Counted from the first letter of the stretch, positions 16,746 to 24,488 are shown. The stretch: DNA of 31,712 nucleotides from Olsenella uli (GCF_901212655.1 NZ_CAAKON010000010.1:1-31712), one strand, 5' to 3'. The notes: generated by a model not told the origin, from the sequence alone. Translations and numbers: made by a program.

Positions 16746-17951
16746 ATGAAGGTTCTCGCAGTTAACGCAGGCAGCTCGTCGCTCAAGTACCAGCTCATTG
16801 ACTACGACACGAAGGGGGTGCTGGCCAAGGGCCTCTGCGAGCGCATCGGCATCGACGGACACCTCGTTCACAAGCGCGGTGACGTTACCTTCGACGCGAA
16901 CGTGGCCATGCCCACGCACAAGGAGGCCATGGAGGCCGTCTTCGCTGCCCTCACTGACTCCGAGCACGGTGTCATCAAGAGCCTTTCCGAGGTCGACGCG
17001 GCCGGTCACCGCGTGGCCCACGGCGGAGACTTCAAGACCTCGGTGCTCGTGACGCCCGAGACGATGGCCCGCCTCGAGAGCCTCATCGAGCTCGCGCCGC
17101 TCCACAACGGCCCCGAGATCAACTGCATCAAGAGCTGCATCGAACTTATGGGCGCCGACGTCCCGCAAGTCGCCGTCTTTGACACGTCGTTCCACCAGAC
17201 CATGCCCGCCGAGGCCTTCCTCTACGCGCTTCCCTACGAGTACTACGAGAAGTACGCCGTGCGCCGCTACGGCTTCCACGGCACCTCGCACCGCTATGTC
17301 GCGGCTCGTGCCGCCGAGCTCATGGGCAAGCCGCTCTCCGAGCTCAAGCTCGTGACCTGCCACCTCGGCAACGGCTCCTCCATCACCGCCGTTGACGGCG
17401 GCGTTTCCGTCGACACTTCGATGGGCTTCACCCCGGGCGCCGGCCTTCCGATGGGCACGCGCTGCGGCGACATCGACCCGTTCATCCTCGGCTTTTTGCA
17501 GGAAAAGCTCGGACTCAACCATGGCGAGGTCGACGAGGTCCTCAACAAGAAGTCGGGCATGCTGGGCATCTCGGGCGTCTCGAGCGACTTCCGTGACGTC
17601 GAGGCCGAGGCCGACCGCGGCAACAAGCGCGCCCAGGAGGCCCTCGACGTCTTCTGCTACCACGTCTCGAAGCTCATCGGCTCCTACGCCGCGGCCATGG
17701 GTGGCATCGACGGCATCGTGTTCACGGCCGGCGTCGGCGAGAACGACGCGCGCGTGCGCCTGGCCGCCTGCAAGCGCCTTGGGTTCCTCGGCGCCCACGT
17801 CGCCGAGGCTGTCAACGCTGGCGTGCATGGCGAGGAGAAGGTCATCTCCACGGCTGACTCCACTGTCAAGGTGCTCGTGATCCCCACGAACGAGGAGATC
17901 ATGATCGCCTCCGATACCGTAGCGCTTGCCAACGGTGAGTCGCTCGCCTAG
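16746..17951 (+). CDS. ackA: acetate/propionate kinase
   Basis: This 401-residue ASKHA-fold kinase makes ATP from acyl-phosphate, the last step after PduL. The motifs are NAGSSSLKYQLID at the start, GHRVAHGGD, the YGFHGTSHRYV signature, LGNGSSITAVDGG, DTSMGFTPGAGLPMGTRCGDID and FTAGVGENDARVR. In Salmonella the slot is filled by PduW, a homolog; sequence alone does not separate acetate from propionate preference. The ATG at 16746 follows AAAGGAAGGG at somewhat wide spacing. The gene is separated by about 130 bases from the GTPases and is followed by a strong hairpin, so it ends this transcription block. Confidence 0.94.
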   Translation: MKVLAVNAGSSSLKYQLIDYDTKGVLAKGLCERIGIDGHLVHKRGDVTFDANVAMPTHKEAMEAVFAALTDSEHGVIKSLSEVDAAGHRVAHGGDFKTSVLVTPETMARLESLIELAPLHNGPEINCIKSCIELMGADVPQVAVFDTSFHQTMPAEAFLYALPYEYYEKYAVRRYGFHGTSHRYVAARAAELMGKPLSELKLVTCHLGNGSSITAVDGGVSVDTSMGFTPGAGLPMGTRCGDIDPFILGFLQEKLGLNHGEVDEVLNKKSGMLGISGVSSDFRDVEAEADRGNKRAQEALDVFCYHVSKLIGSYAAAMGGIDGIVFTAGVGENDARVRLAACKRLGFLGAHVAEAVNAGVHGEEKVISTADSTVKVLVIPTNEEIMIASDTVALANGESLA

Positions 17952-17967
17952 CCTAGGCTCCACGGTA

Positions 17968-18001
17968 GGCCGGGTTCGGGCTCCGGGGTCCGAACCCGGC
18001 C
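17968..18001 (+). terminator. strong hairpin after the kinase gene
   Basis: A perfect 12-bp stem (GGCCGGGTTCGG / CCGAACCCGGCC) with a 10-base loop lies 16 bases after the ackA stop, followed by TCCCTTG. It is a likely terminator with a poor T-run. A second small GC hairpin (GCCCGCC / GGCGGGC, 18035-18050) lies between it and cobT. I see no B12-box-type riboswitch core in this gap. Confidence 0.75.
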
Positions 18002-18088
18002 TCCCTTGCACATGCGTTCCCTGGGGTCGCAGGCGCCCGCCACGGCGGGCCTTGCGGCCCCTTCTTCCGTGCCTACCCAGGAGGACCC

Positions 18089-19141
18089 ATGGGTCTCGAC
18101 GAGCTCGCAGCCAAGATTTCCCAGCCCAGCGATGACGCGCGCAAGCGCGCCCGTGACCACTGGGACTCCATCGCCAAGCCCATAGGCAGCCTGGGCGTGC
18201 TCGAAGACGACATCGCGCAGATCGCCGCCATCACGGGAAGCGCGCGCGTCTCGCTCGCCAAGCGGGCCATCGTGGCGTTTTGCGCCGACAACGGCGTGGT
18301 TGCCGAGGGGGTCACGCAGTCGGGTCAGGAGGTCACGGCGGCGGTGGCCCGCAACATGGCGCTGCGCCGCTCGAGCGTCTGCGTCATGGCCAAGGTCGCC
18401 TCAGCCGACGTCGTGCCGGTCGACATCGGCATCGCCACCTCGGTCGAGGGCGTGCTCGACCGCAACGTCATGCGCGGTACGCACGACCTCGTGCGTGGGG
18501 CGGCCATGAGCCGCGAGCAGTCCGAGCGGGCCGTGATGGTCGGCGCCGAGCTCGCGGGCTCGCTCGCGGCAGACGGCTACGACATCTTGCTGTGCGCCGA
18601 GATGGGCATCGGCAACACCACGACCTCGAGTGCGTTGACCTCCGTGCTGCTGGGCGTGAGCCCCGCCCGCGTGACGGGGCGCGGAGCCGGGCTCACCGAC
18701 GCGGGACTTACGCGCAAGGTTGAGGTCATCGAGCGCGCCCTCAAGCTCACCGCGCCCGATCCGGACGACCCCGTCGACGCGCTCGCGAAGGTGGGCGGCC
18801 TTGACATCGCGGGGCTTGCGGGTCTGTGCCTGGGCGCCGCGGCGCACCGCGTCCCCGTCGTCCTCGACGGCTTCGTGAGCATGGTCGCGGCGCTCGTCGC
18901 CGTGCGCATCTCGCCGGCCTGCCGGCCCTACCTCATCGCCTCGCACCTGAGCGCCGAGCCTGCGAGCCAGCTCGTGGCCAGCGCGCTCGAGCTTGACCCG
19001 CCCATTCGCGGCGGTCTGCGCCTCGGCGAGGGTACGGGTGCCGTGTGCCTGCTGCCCATGCTCGACATGGCGCTTGCGCTCTACAACGGTACCACCTTCG
19101 CCACCACCGGCATCGACGCCTATAAGCGTGACCTCTCGTGA
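18089..19141 (+). CDS. cobT: nicotinate-nucleotide:DMB phosphoribosyltransferase CobT
   Basis: This 350-residue enzyme activates dimethylbenzimidazole (or a related base) to alpha-ribazole phosphate for the lower loop of cobalamin. Family motifs: KPIGSLGVLEDDIAQIAAITG near the N-terminus, FCADNGVVAEGVTQSG, the GIGNTTTSSAL signature, TGRGAGLTDAGL, the VVLDGFVS segment with LIASHLSAEP, and the late LRLGEGTGAVCLLPMLDMALA. The catalytic glutamate of the family lies in the LGEGTGA segment. The ribosome site CAGGAGG precedes the ATG. The last 4 bases overlap cobU (GTGA). It opens a compact operon of nucleotide-loop genes. Confidence 0.96.
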   Translation: MGLDELAAKISQPSDDARKRARDHWDSIAKPIGSLGVLEDDIAQIAAITGSARVSLAKRAIVAFCADNGVVAEGVTQSGQEVTAAVARNMALRRSSVCVMAKVASADVVPVDIGIATSVEGVLDRNVMRGTHDLVRGAAMSREQSERAVMVGAELAGSLAADGYDILLCAEMGIGNTTTSSALTSVLLGVSPARVTGRGAGLTDAGLTRKVEVIERALKLTAPDPDDPVDALAKVGGLDIAGLAGLCLGAAAHRVPVVLDGFVSMVAALVAVRISPACRPYLIASHLSAEPASQLVASALELDPPIRGGLRLGEGTGAVCLLPMLDMALALYNGTTFATTGIDAYKRDLS

Positions 19142-19773
19142 GGGTCCTCGTCACAGGCGGTTCTGGCTCGGGCAAGTCACGCTTTGCCGAGGGGCTGTGC
19201 CACAGGTTTGGCACGCCTCTTGTCTACATCGCCACGATGCAGCCCTTTGGTCAGGATGCGGCCGCGCGCATCGAGCGGCATCGCGCGCAGCGCGCGGGCG
19301 CTGGGTTCGTGACGGTGGAGCGCTTTGGCGCCTATGGCGCGCTCGACCTTGCCTCCGCGGTGGAGCAGTCCCTGGCGGCCCGTCGCGTCGCCGGCGACGC
19401 GACCGGGCTTGCCGATGGCGCGGGCGCCTCCACGGTGCTGCTCGAGTGTGCCGGCAACGTCTGCGCAAACCTCCAGTTCTCCCAGGATGGACAGGGCGGC
19501 TGGGTTGTGCTCGACGACGCCCGCGAGCTTGCGGGGCGTGTCTTGGAGGGCGTGCGGGCGATCGGCTCGCAATGCGCCAACCTCGTGGTAGTCTCGAACG
19601 AGGTGGGGGCCGACGGCAGCTCCTACGCCACCGAGACCAAGGTGTACCAGCGCGCGCTGGGGCGTGCGAACTGCCTGATGGCCGCGGAGTTCGACGCCGT
19701 GTTCGAGGTCGCGGCCGGCTGTGCGCAGGCGCTCAAGCTGGGTGAGGGGAGTCCCGAGTGGATGGACGCGTAG
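19138..19773 (+). CDS. cobU: adenosylcobinamide kinase/guanylyltransferase CobU
   Basis: This 211-residue bifunctional enzyme phosphorylates adenosylcobinamide and transfers GMP to it. It has the P-loop TGGSGSGKSRFAE near the start, VYIATMQPFGQDAAARIERHRAQRAG (the His before Arg fits the guanylylated histidine of Salmonella CobU), the LLECAGNVCANLQF segment and VVSNEVGADG. The last motif departs from the usual NEVGxGIVP, and the protein is longer than the usual 180 or so. It starts with GTG within the cobT stop, and its 3' end overlaps the cobS start by 16 bases. A short CobU-like protein sits further down at 21385. Confidence 0.9.
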   Translation: MRVLVTGGSGSGKSRFAEGLCHRFGTPLVYIATMQPFGQDAAARIERHRAQRAGAGFVTVERFGAYGALDLASAVEQSLAARRVAGDATGLADGAGASTVLLECAGNVCANLQFSQDGQGGWVVLDDARELAGRVLEGVRAIGSQCANLVVVSNEVGADGSSYATETKVYQRALGRANCLMAAEFDAVFEVAAGCAQALKLGEGSPEWMDA

Positions 19774-20603
19774 GGCAAGGTGGGGCCTGCCATCTGGCCT
19801 TCAGGTCTGTGGGCATGGCGTTTGCCCTGTTCAGCAAGGTACCCGTGCCCACGCTTGATTGGGACGGCGCCAACATGCGCTACATGATGGCCGCCTTCCC
19901 GGTGGTGGGTGCCCTTGTGGGCGTCGTTCAGGTTTGCTGGTGGCTGCTCGCGGGCGCGCTGAGGCTTGGCTCGCTGAGCACGGGCGTCGGCCTTGTCCTC
20001 GTGCCCCTAGCCATAACGGGCGGCATACACCTCGACGGCCTTTGCGACGTCTGTGACGCGCTCTCGAGCCATGCCGAGCCTGCGCGCAAGCGCGAGATCC
20101 TCAAGGACCCCCGGGTGGGCGCCTTCGCGGTCATGGGGGTTATGGCCTACCTGCTGGCGCACGTCGCCGCGCTCGACGAGCTCGTGGGCCTTGTGCCCCA
20201 TGCTGGAACCCTCGGCCTGCCGGGCCCAGTGTGGGCCCTGGCGCTCGTGCCTGTTGCGAGCCGCTGCCTCTCGGGCGTTGCCACGCTCGCGTTTCCCAAG
20301 AGCTCCGAGCACGGCATGCTCGCGATGTTCTCCGAGAGCGCCGACGCGCGCCACGCGCTCGTTGTTCTCGGCATCGAGTTCGCATGTTGCGCGGTCGCGC
20401 TCGTGGGCCTTGTGGGCGTGCTCGGTGCTGCCATGGCCGCCTGCGACCTCGCGTGCCTGGCGGCCGTGCGGCGCCTGGCGCGCCGGGAGTTTGGGGGCAT
20501 GAGCGGCGACCTCGCGGGATGGTTCCTCCAGATGGCTGAGCTGGTCATGGCGTGGTGCCTCGTGGTGGGCCTGCACCTCTCGGCGATGGGGGTGGGCGTA
20601 TGA
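19758..20603 (+). CDS. cobS: adenosylcobinamide-GDP ribazoletransferase CobS
   Basis: This integral membrane cobalamin synthase joins adenosylcobinamide-GDP with alpha-ribazole (phosphate). The 281-residue reading has FALFSKVPVPTLDW near the start, the key GGIHLDGLCDVCDAL motif with RKREILKDPRVGAFAVMGVM, and several hydrophobic segments. The canonical motif is HLDGLADxxDG; here Ala is Cys and the following positions differ slightly. The start is uncertain: GTG at 19758 lies inside cobU, while ATG at 19815 would give a protein closer to the usual beginning. The stop overlaps the next shell gene (ATGA). Confidence 0.92.
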   Translation: MDGRVGQGGACHLAFRSVGMAFALFSKVPVPTLDWDGANMRYMMAAFPVVGALVGVVQVCWWLLAGALRLGSLSTGVGLVLVPLAITGGIHLDGLCDVCDALSSHAEPARKREILKDPRVGAFAVMGVMAYLLAHVAALDELVGLVPHAGTLGLPGPVWALALVPVASRCLSGVATLAFPKSSEHGMLAMFSESADARHALVVLGIEFACCAVALVGLVGVLGAAMAACDLACLAAVRRLARREFGGMSGDLAGWFLQMAELVMAWCLVVGLHLSAMGVGV

Positions 20604-21352
20604 GCTTGCTCGATTCTCCCGTCGCCGCCCAGCGTGCGCTGGCTCGGCTCTGTGCGCAGACCCCGCGCGAGTTTGTTGGCGTGGCACCCGGCCACACGAT
20701 CGCCCTTGCGCTCACGGCGCTTGACCCTGCGATGCGTGCACCCCTCGGCGTTGACGCGCACCTCGACAGCCTGTGCGTCATTGGCTCCCGCGTGGCCGCG
20801 GCGCCCCAGTGCTTCGCGGCCGACGAGGCCGTGAAGGCCACCGATACGTCGTTCATCCATCTCGAGATGCCCCGTGACACCGAGGGCGACGCGGGTCCCG
20901 GCACGCTCTTGTTCCTGGGTGCCCAGACGGCCGCAGACGCCGTGCGTGCCTGCGAGCTCACTCTCACCGGCGTGCGGGACGCCACGATGGGCAACGTCTT
21001 CACCAACCCGGCAGGGCATGTGGAGTGTCAGTTCAGCGCTCAGGCCGGGGAGGTGCTTGCCGGCGCCTTCGGAGCTCCTCGAGGCCAGGCGTTTGCGATC
21101 ATGGTGGGGGCGCCCGCGCCCGTGGGAATCATCATGGCCGACGCCGCCGCAAAGGCCGCCGCCATCGAGGTCACGCAGATGCTCTCCCCGGCACACGGCA
21201 TCAGCTATTCCAACGAGGTCATCACCTTCTTCACGGGTGCCACGGCGGCGGTGCACACGGCGGTGCTCACGGGACGCGAGGCCGGGCTCTGCGCGCTGGG
21301 AGCACTGGAGCCCTCCTACGCCCCCAAGCCTGCTGGCACGCCAACGCTGTGA
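20600..21352 (+). CDS. second PduB-type BMC-T shell protein, inside the cob operon
   Basis: This 250-residue tandem-BMC protein is a clear PduB paralog: EFVGVAPGHTIALALTALD, FAADEAVKATDTSFIHLEMP, RDTEGDAGPGTLLFLGA, FTNPAGHVECQFSAQAGEVL and SPAHGISYSNEVITFFTG all align with the gene at 212. It lacks the N-terminal helix plus linker of that protein and begins only about 25 residues before the core, much like the short PduB' form known from Salmonella. The start overlaps the cobS stop by 4 bases, so it is translated with the cobalamin genes. Its likely role is a shell facet or pore; a link to cobinamide or cobalamin traffic is only suggested by position. Confidence 0.9.
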   Translation: MSLLDSPVAAQRALARLCAQTPREFVGVAPGHTIALALTALDPAMRAPLGVDAHLDSLCVIGSRVAAAPQCFAADEAVKATDTSFIHLEMPRDTEGDAGPGTLLFLGAQTAADAVRACELTLTGVRDATMGNVFTNPAGHVECQFSAQAGEVLAGAFGAPRGQAFAIMVGAPAPVGIIMADAAAKAAAIEVTQMLSPAHGISYSNEVITFFTGATAAVHTAVLTGREAGLCALGALEPSYAPKPAGTPTL

Positions 21353-21384
21353 GGACCTGCGACGCGAGCCGGGAAGGAGACCGG

Positions 21385-21807
21385 ATGATCTTGATCGTGG
21401 GGGGCATCGCCTCGGGCAAGCGGACGCTTGCCCGCTCGCTCGGCTTTGTCGATGCCCAGATGGCCGATGCCGCGCTTGACGAGCGCCCCGTCGTCTACAA
21501 CGCGCAGGACCTTGTCTCATGCGACATGACGCCCGAGCGTGTTCGCGCGGTCGCGGACGCGCTCGCGGACAAGTCCTGCGTCATCTCATGCGAGGTGGGG
21601 TCGGGCGTCGTGCCCGTCGACGCGGATGCGCGCCGCGAGCGCGAGCTGGCCGGGAGGCTCGCAATCGAGCTTGCCGCACGCGCTCGTGTCGTCATCCGCA
21701 TGGTCTGCGGCGTCCCGGTGCCCCTCAAGGGACGGCTCGAGGGTATTCGGGGCGGTGGGGTCGCTCCCTGCTGCGGGAGCGCCGCCGGTGCGGAGGGGAC
21801 GCTGTGA
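21385..21807 (+). CDS. short CobU-like P-loop protein
   Basis: This 140-residue protein resembles a cut-down adenosylcobinamide kinase: P-loop VGGIASGKRTLARSLG at residues 4-19, then VISCEVGSGVVPVDADARR with RELAGRLAIELA, which matches the NEVGxGIVP...RxFRDLxGR region of CobU closely, and the ending VCGVPVPLKG. The middle part with the HRxxRP guanylylation histidine is missing. It could be a kinase-only form, a regulator or a degenerate copy. Together with the full CobU at 19138 the operon has both. The ATG at 21385 follows AAGGAGA; cobC overlaps its stop by 4 bases (GTGA). The C-terminal 15 or so residues are Gly/Ala-rich. Confidence 0.72.
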   Translation: MILIVGGIASGKRTLARSLGFVDAQMADAALDERPVVYNAQDLVSCDMTPERVRAVADALADKSCVISCEVGSGVVPVDADARRERELAGRLAIELAARARVVIRMVCGVPVPLKGRLEGIRGGGVAPCCGSAAGAEGTL

Positions 21808-22409
21808 GGCTCGTCATCCTGCGGCATGCGCAGACGGCCGGCAACCTCGGGCGCTGCTACATTGGCGGTGACACCGACGAGCCGCTGTGTGCCGGAGGCA
21901 TCGCCTGTGCCCGCGCCAAGGCCCCCGAGCTGGCCCGTGAGCTTGCGCACGCGGGCGCCGCGCAGCCGCCTCGCGTCTGGGTGAGCCCGCTCGTGCGTGC
22001 CTCCCAGACGGCAGACCTGCTGTTTCCCGGCATCGAGCAGGTGTGCCTCGACGGCCTGCGGGAGATGCGCTTCGGGGCGTTTGAGGGCAAGACCGCCGAC
22101 GAGCTGAGCGGAGACGAGCGCTACCGGTCTTGGGTCGAGGGGATGTGCGAGGGCGCGTGCCCGCAGGGTGAGTCTCGCGCCGCATTTTCCGAACGCTCGT
22201 GCGACGCCGTGCGCAGCGCACTCTCGCAGGCCACCGAGCTGGGTGCCGAGACGTGCTGCGTCGTTGCGCATGGGGGCACCGTCATGGCGGCGATGGAGGC
22301 ATTCGCGCGGCCGGCACGGTCCTACTTCTCCTGGCACGTGGCATGCTGTTGCGGCTACCTTGCCGAGCTTGGGACTGATGGCATGCTGCGGGAAATGAGC
22401 GAGCTCTAG
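21804..22409 (+). CDS. cobC: alpha-ribazole phosphatase-like histidine phosphatase
   Basis: This 201-residue phosphoglycerate-mutase-type phosphatase likely removes phosphate from alpha-ribazole-5'-phosphate or cobalamin phosphate. It has the catalytic RHAQTAGN motif (usually RHGxT) at residues 7-14, SPLVRASQTADLL, LREMRFGAFEGKTADEL and the second histidine in VVAHGGTVMAAM. The GTG at 21804 overlaps the preceding stop; the in-phase open frame reaching back to 21519 lies over the CobU-like gene and is rejected. The family assignment as CobC rests mostly on the cob neighbours. Confidence 0.85.
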   Translation: MRLVILRHAQTAGNLGRCYIGGDTDEPLCAGGIACARAKAPELARELAHAGAAQPPRVWVSPLVRASQTADLLFPGIEQVCLDGLREMRFGAFEGKTADELSGDERYRSWVEGMCEGACPQGESRAAFSERSCDAVRSALSQATELGAETCCVVAHGGTVMAAMEAFARPARSYFSWHVACCCGYLAELGTDGMLREMSEL

Positions 22410-22507
22410 AGGGCGCCGGCTAGCCCTTGCCGGTTGGCACTTTCGTGCTCCGGGTGGGCTGGTTTTTGTCTTCGTGACGGGCGACAGACGTTTCCCGTGG
22501 AGGCGCT

Positions 22508-22516
22508 TGGTATGAT
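22508..22516 (+). promoter_or_regulatory. extended -10 promoter before the second PduU-type gene
   Basis: TGGTATGAT (TGN plus a near-consensus -10 TATGAT) lies 30 bases before the ATG at 22547, after the end of the cob operon. No good -35 box is visible, as is common with extended -10 promoters. Upstream, 22435-22477 holds a small GCAC/GTGC dyad followed later by a run of five T, a possible weak terminator for cobC. Confidence 0.5.
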
Positions 22517-22546
22517 GGGAAAAAGTAGGGAGTGGGGGTGAGGTCT

Positions 22547-23044
22547 ATGTCGAACAGCGATGCCGATCAGGGCTCGGTGGCCGTGCCATCGCGGGACTCC
22601 GCTGACACGCAGGTCGCCCCGGCTCCCCCAAAGGGCGAGGGCTATGACCTCTCCCGGGGCTCTATGGATGACTTCGGCTTCGTCTACGAGGGCAAGCTGC
22701 ATATCCGCACGGAGTTCGTCTCCGGCCTGCAGGTGACCTTTGCGCACATCCTCGCCCACCCAAACCCCTGGATTCTCGAGGACCTTCAGCTTGGCCCCTT
22801 CCCCGATCCCGAGAAGGTGGCCCTCGGCCTCGTCAACTGCATGCCGGTCGAGCTGCTCCCGGTCATCGTCGACCTTATGGCCAAGTCCTCCAACGTCGAC
22901 ATCCAGATCGCCGACCGCTTCATGGGCACCATCATGCTCACGGGCACGTTCTCTGCGGTGCGCAGCGCCATGCAGTCGTCTATCGCCTGGCTGGGCACCC
23001 ACATCTCCGGCATCAGCCTCCCCGCCGAGATCACCACGAGCTGA
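22547..23044 (+). CDS. second permuted BMC-H shell protein (EutS/PduU type)
   Basis: This 165-residue shell protein has the permuted BMC fold. It aligns with PduU at 14932: KLHIRTEFVSGLQVTFAHILAHP, then LGLVNCMPVELLPVIVDLMAKSS, then VDIQIADRFMGTIMLTGTFS, ending LGTHISGISLPAEI. It carries about 42 extra N-terminal residues (Ser/Asp/Pro-rich, likely disordered) and two inserted residues in the NPWILEDLQLG stretch. The ATG at 22547 is preferred to an in-phase GTG at 22532. It has its own promoter and a strong terminator and lies next to the regulators, so it may be expressed separately from the main shell. Its core is quite diverged from PduU. Confidence 0.88.
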   Translation: MSNSDADQGSVAVPSRDSADTQVAPAPPKGEGYDLSRGSMDDFGFVYEGKLHIRTEFVSGLQVTFAHILAHPNPWILEDLQLGPFPDPEKVALGLVNCMPVELLPVIVDLMAKSSNVDIQIADRFMGTIMLTGTFSAVRSAMQSSIAWLGTHISGISLPAEITTS

Positions 23045-23072
23045 GCCTTGGGCGCCAAGCCCTTTGTGAGAC

Positions 23073-23129
23073 AGCCGCGGCCGGCTGCCACGTCGCACAT
23101 GACGGGGCAGCCGGCCGCGGCTTCTTTTT
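23073..23129 (+). terminator. strong intrinsic terminator
   Basis: A perfect 17-bp stem (AGCCGCGGCCGGCTGCC, 23073-23089, with its complement at 23106-23122), a 16-base loop and the tail TCTTTTT make this the best terminator of the window. It ends the shell gene at 22547 and insulates the regulatory genes. Confidence 0.93.
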
Positions 23130-23167
23130 GCGACGTTTTTTGTGACTGACGGTCAAAATAGTGCCCG

Positions 23168-23187
23168 ATAATTGCAAAATAATGGCA
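23168..23187 (+). promoter_or_regulatory. tandem 9-base direct repeat upstream of regulators
   Basis: ATAATTGCA (23168-23176) and ATAATGGCA (23179-23187) match at 8 of 9 positions and are spaced 11 bases start to start, about one helical turn, as in AraC-type operators. They sit in an AT-rich stretch unlike the rest of the window, just upstream of a possible promoter. A looser dyad GTGCC / GGCAC (23161-23165 and 23184-23188) overlaps them. Autoregulation by the AraC protein encoded downstream is a guess. Confidence 0.4.
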
Positions 23188-23189
23188 CC

Positions 23190-23216
23190 TTGGGTTCGAG
23201 AAGTACTTTATATACT
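23190..23216 (+). promoter_or_regulatory. putative promoter of the sensor-regulator pair
   Basis: TTGGGT (23190-23195) and TATACT (23211-23216) could serve as -35 and -10 boxes with a short 15-base spacer. The area is AT-rich and lies 46 bases before the sensor ATG. The -10 is good; the spacer is shorter than ideal, which would fit an activated promoter. Confidence 0.4.
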
Positions 23217-23262
23217 CCTGTAACGATTTGGTAAACCGTATTCGCCCGCTGGGAGTGTCTTG

Positions 23263-24486
23263 ATGCAGAGCAGTATCGCAGACTTTGTTGACCTCGAGCA
23301 TCTCCAGCGCATCCAAGACAGCTGCTCGGCGGCCACAGGCGTCGCTCTCGTCACCGTCGACTACCGTGGCGTTCCTGTCACGCGCTACAGTGGTTTCTCC
23401 GAGCACTGCCTCATCGGCCGTTCCAACCCCAAGTTCAAGCTGCTGTGCGAGCGCTGCGACGCACAGGGCGGCATCCGCTCCACGCTCATGGGCGAGGCCT
23501 GCATCTACAAGTGCCACGCGGGCCTCGTCGACCTTGCGGTGCCCATCATCGTGAAGGGCGCCTACGTGGGCGCGGTACTTGGCGGGCAGGTGCGGCTTGC
23601 CGACGAGCCCGCAGACCTTGAGACCATCATCTCCCCGCGCGACTCGCTCGTCGACGATCAGCAGCTTGCCGAGCAGCTCGCCCGGGCCTGGGGCAAGACC
23701 GTCACGGTGAGCTATGACCGGCTCTGGGCTACCGTGCAGACGCTCCGCTCGCTCGTGACCTATGCGGTGGGCTCGGACCTCTCGACTTCCGAGAGCGACG
23801 CGTCGCTCATCCAGGAGAAGAACGAGCAGCTCAACGCCGAGCGCGAAGCCCGCGAGGAGCTCGAGGTGGCCCTGCGCAAGCGCGACTACGACGCATCGAG
23901 GCGCGACGAGGTATGCCGCCACGCCAACTACGCGCTCAATGCCATCCACTGCTTGGCCTGCAAGGAGGGCGCCGCGCGCACCGACGCGGCCACGCTCGAC
24001 TTCGCCGACATCATCCACTACCTGATCGACACCAGCACCCCCATCGTGACGCTGGGCGACGAGCTCGCCCACATGGAGGCGCTGCTGCGCGTCTACCAGG
24101 CCTGGCGTGGCGACACGCTTCAGCACTCCGTCAAGGTCCCCGAGCGCTATCGCACGGCCTCGTGCCCGTTCATGACGCTCGACCCCATAGTCATGGCCAT
24201 TATCGGCACCGTGATGGGCAGCCCGGAGGAGGCCTGCTCCATCGACCTGGTGGCCGAGGAGGACGGCGACTGGGTCGTCGTGCAGATCGCGGAGCGCGGC
24301 CTCTCGGTGTCCGACGTCTCCGACGCCTTCGAGGAGGAGCCGGCCGGCCGCTTCTCGCTCGAGTTTGCCGACCGGAACCTCTCCCGGCTCACGAGGGGAG
24401 CCTCGAGCATTACGGCGCGCCCCCATCCCAGCGGCCCCAACGGTGCCATCATCTCGTTTCGCCTCCCGTATCTGGGGGTGTCCTAG
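23263..24486 (+). CDS. PocR-domain sensor with degenerate kinase region
   Basis: This 407-residue protein has an N-terminal PocR ligand-binding domain (about residues 5-165), marked by LQRIQDSCSAATGVALVTVDYRGVPVT and the cysteine cluster LCERCDAQGG...CIYKCHAG. PocR of Salmonella senses propanediol. A coiled-coil follows (about 185-215, IQEKNEQLNAEREAREELEV), then a LytS-like kinase region. The H-box, normally PHFLFNALNAI, reads CRHANYALNAI, and the ATP-binding part lacks a clear N-box and glycine loops (TLDPIVMAIIGTVMGS). Phosphotransfer is therefore doubtful. The ATG follows GGGAG; a TTG one codon upstream is possible. The AraC regulator begins 2 bases after the stop. Confidence 0.85.
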   Translation: MQSSIADFVDLEHLQRIQDSCSAATGVALVTVDYRGVPVTRYSGFSEHCLIGRSNPKFKLLCERCDAQGGIRSTLMGEACIYKCHAGLVDLAVPIIVKGAYVGAVLGGQVRLADEPADLETIISPRDSLVDDQQLAEQLARAWGKTVTVSYDRLWATVQTLRSLVTYAVGSDLSTSESDASLIQEKNEQLNAEREAREELEVALRKRDYDASRRDEVCRHANYALNAIHCLACKEGAARTDAATLDFADIIHYLIDTSTPIVTLGDELAHMEALLRVYQAWRGDTLQHSVKVPERYRTASCPFMTLDPIVMAIIGTVMGSPEEACSIDLVAEEDGDWVVVQIAERGLSVSDVSDAFEEEPAGRFSLEFADRNLSRLTRGASSITARPHPSGPNGAIISFRLPYLGVS

Positions 24487-24488
24487 GC

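Noticed and set aside
15756..18011. 751-codon minus-strand open frame across both GTPases and the kinase
   Set aside because: It spans three recognised genes and a strong terminator hairpin, so a real gene is not credible.
17952..18088. Cobalamin riboswitch before cobT
   Set aside because: The gap is only 137 bases and is filled by a terminator and a small GC hairpin. I found no B12-box-like core.
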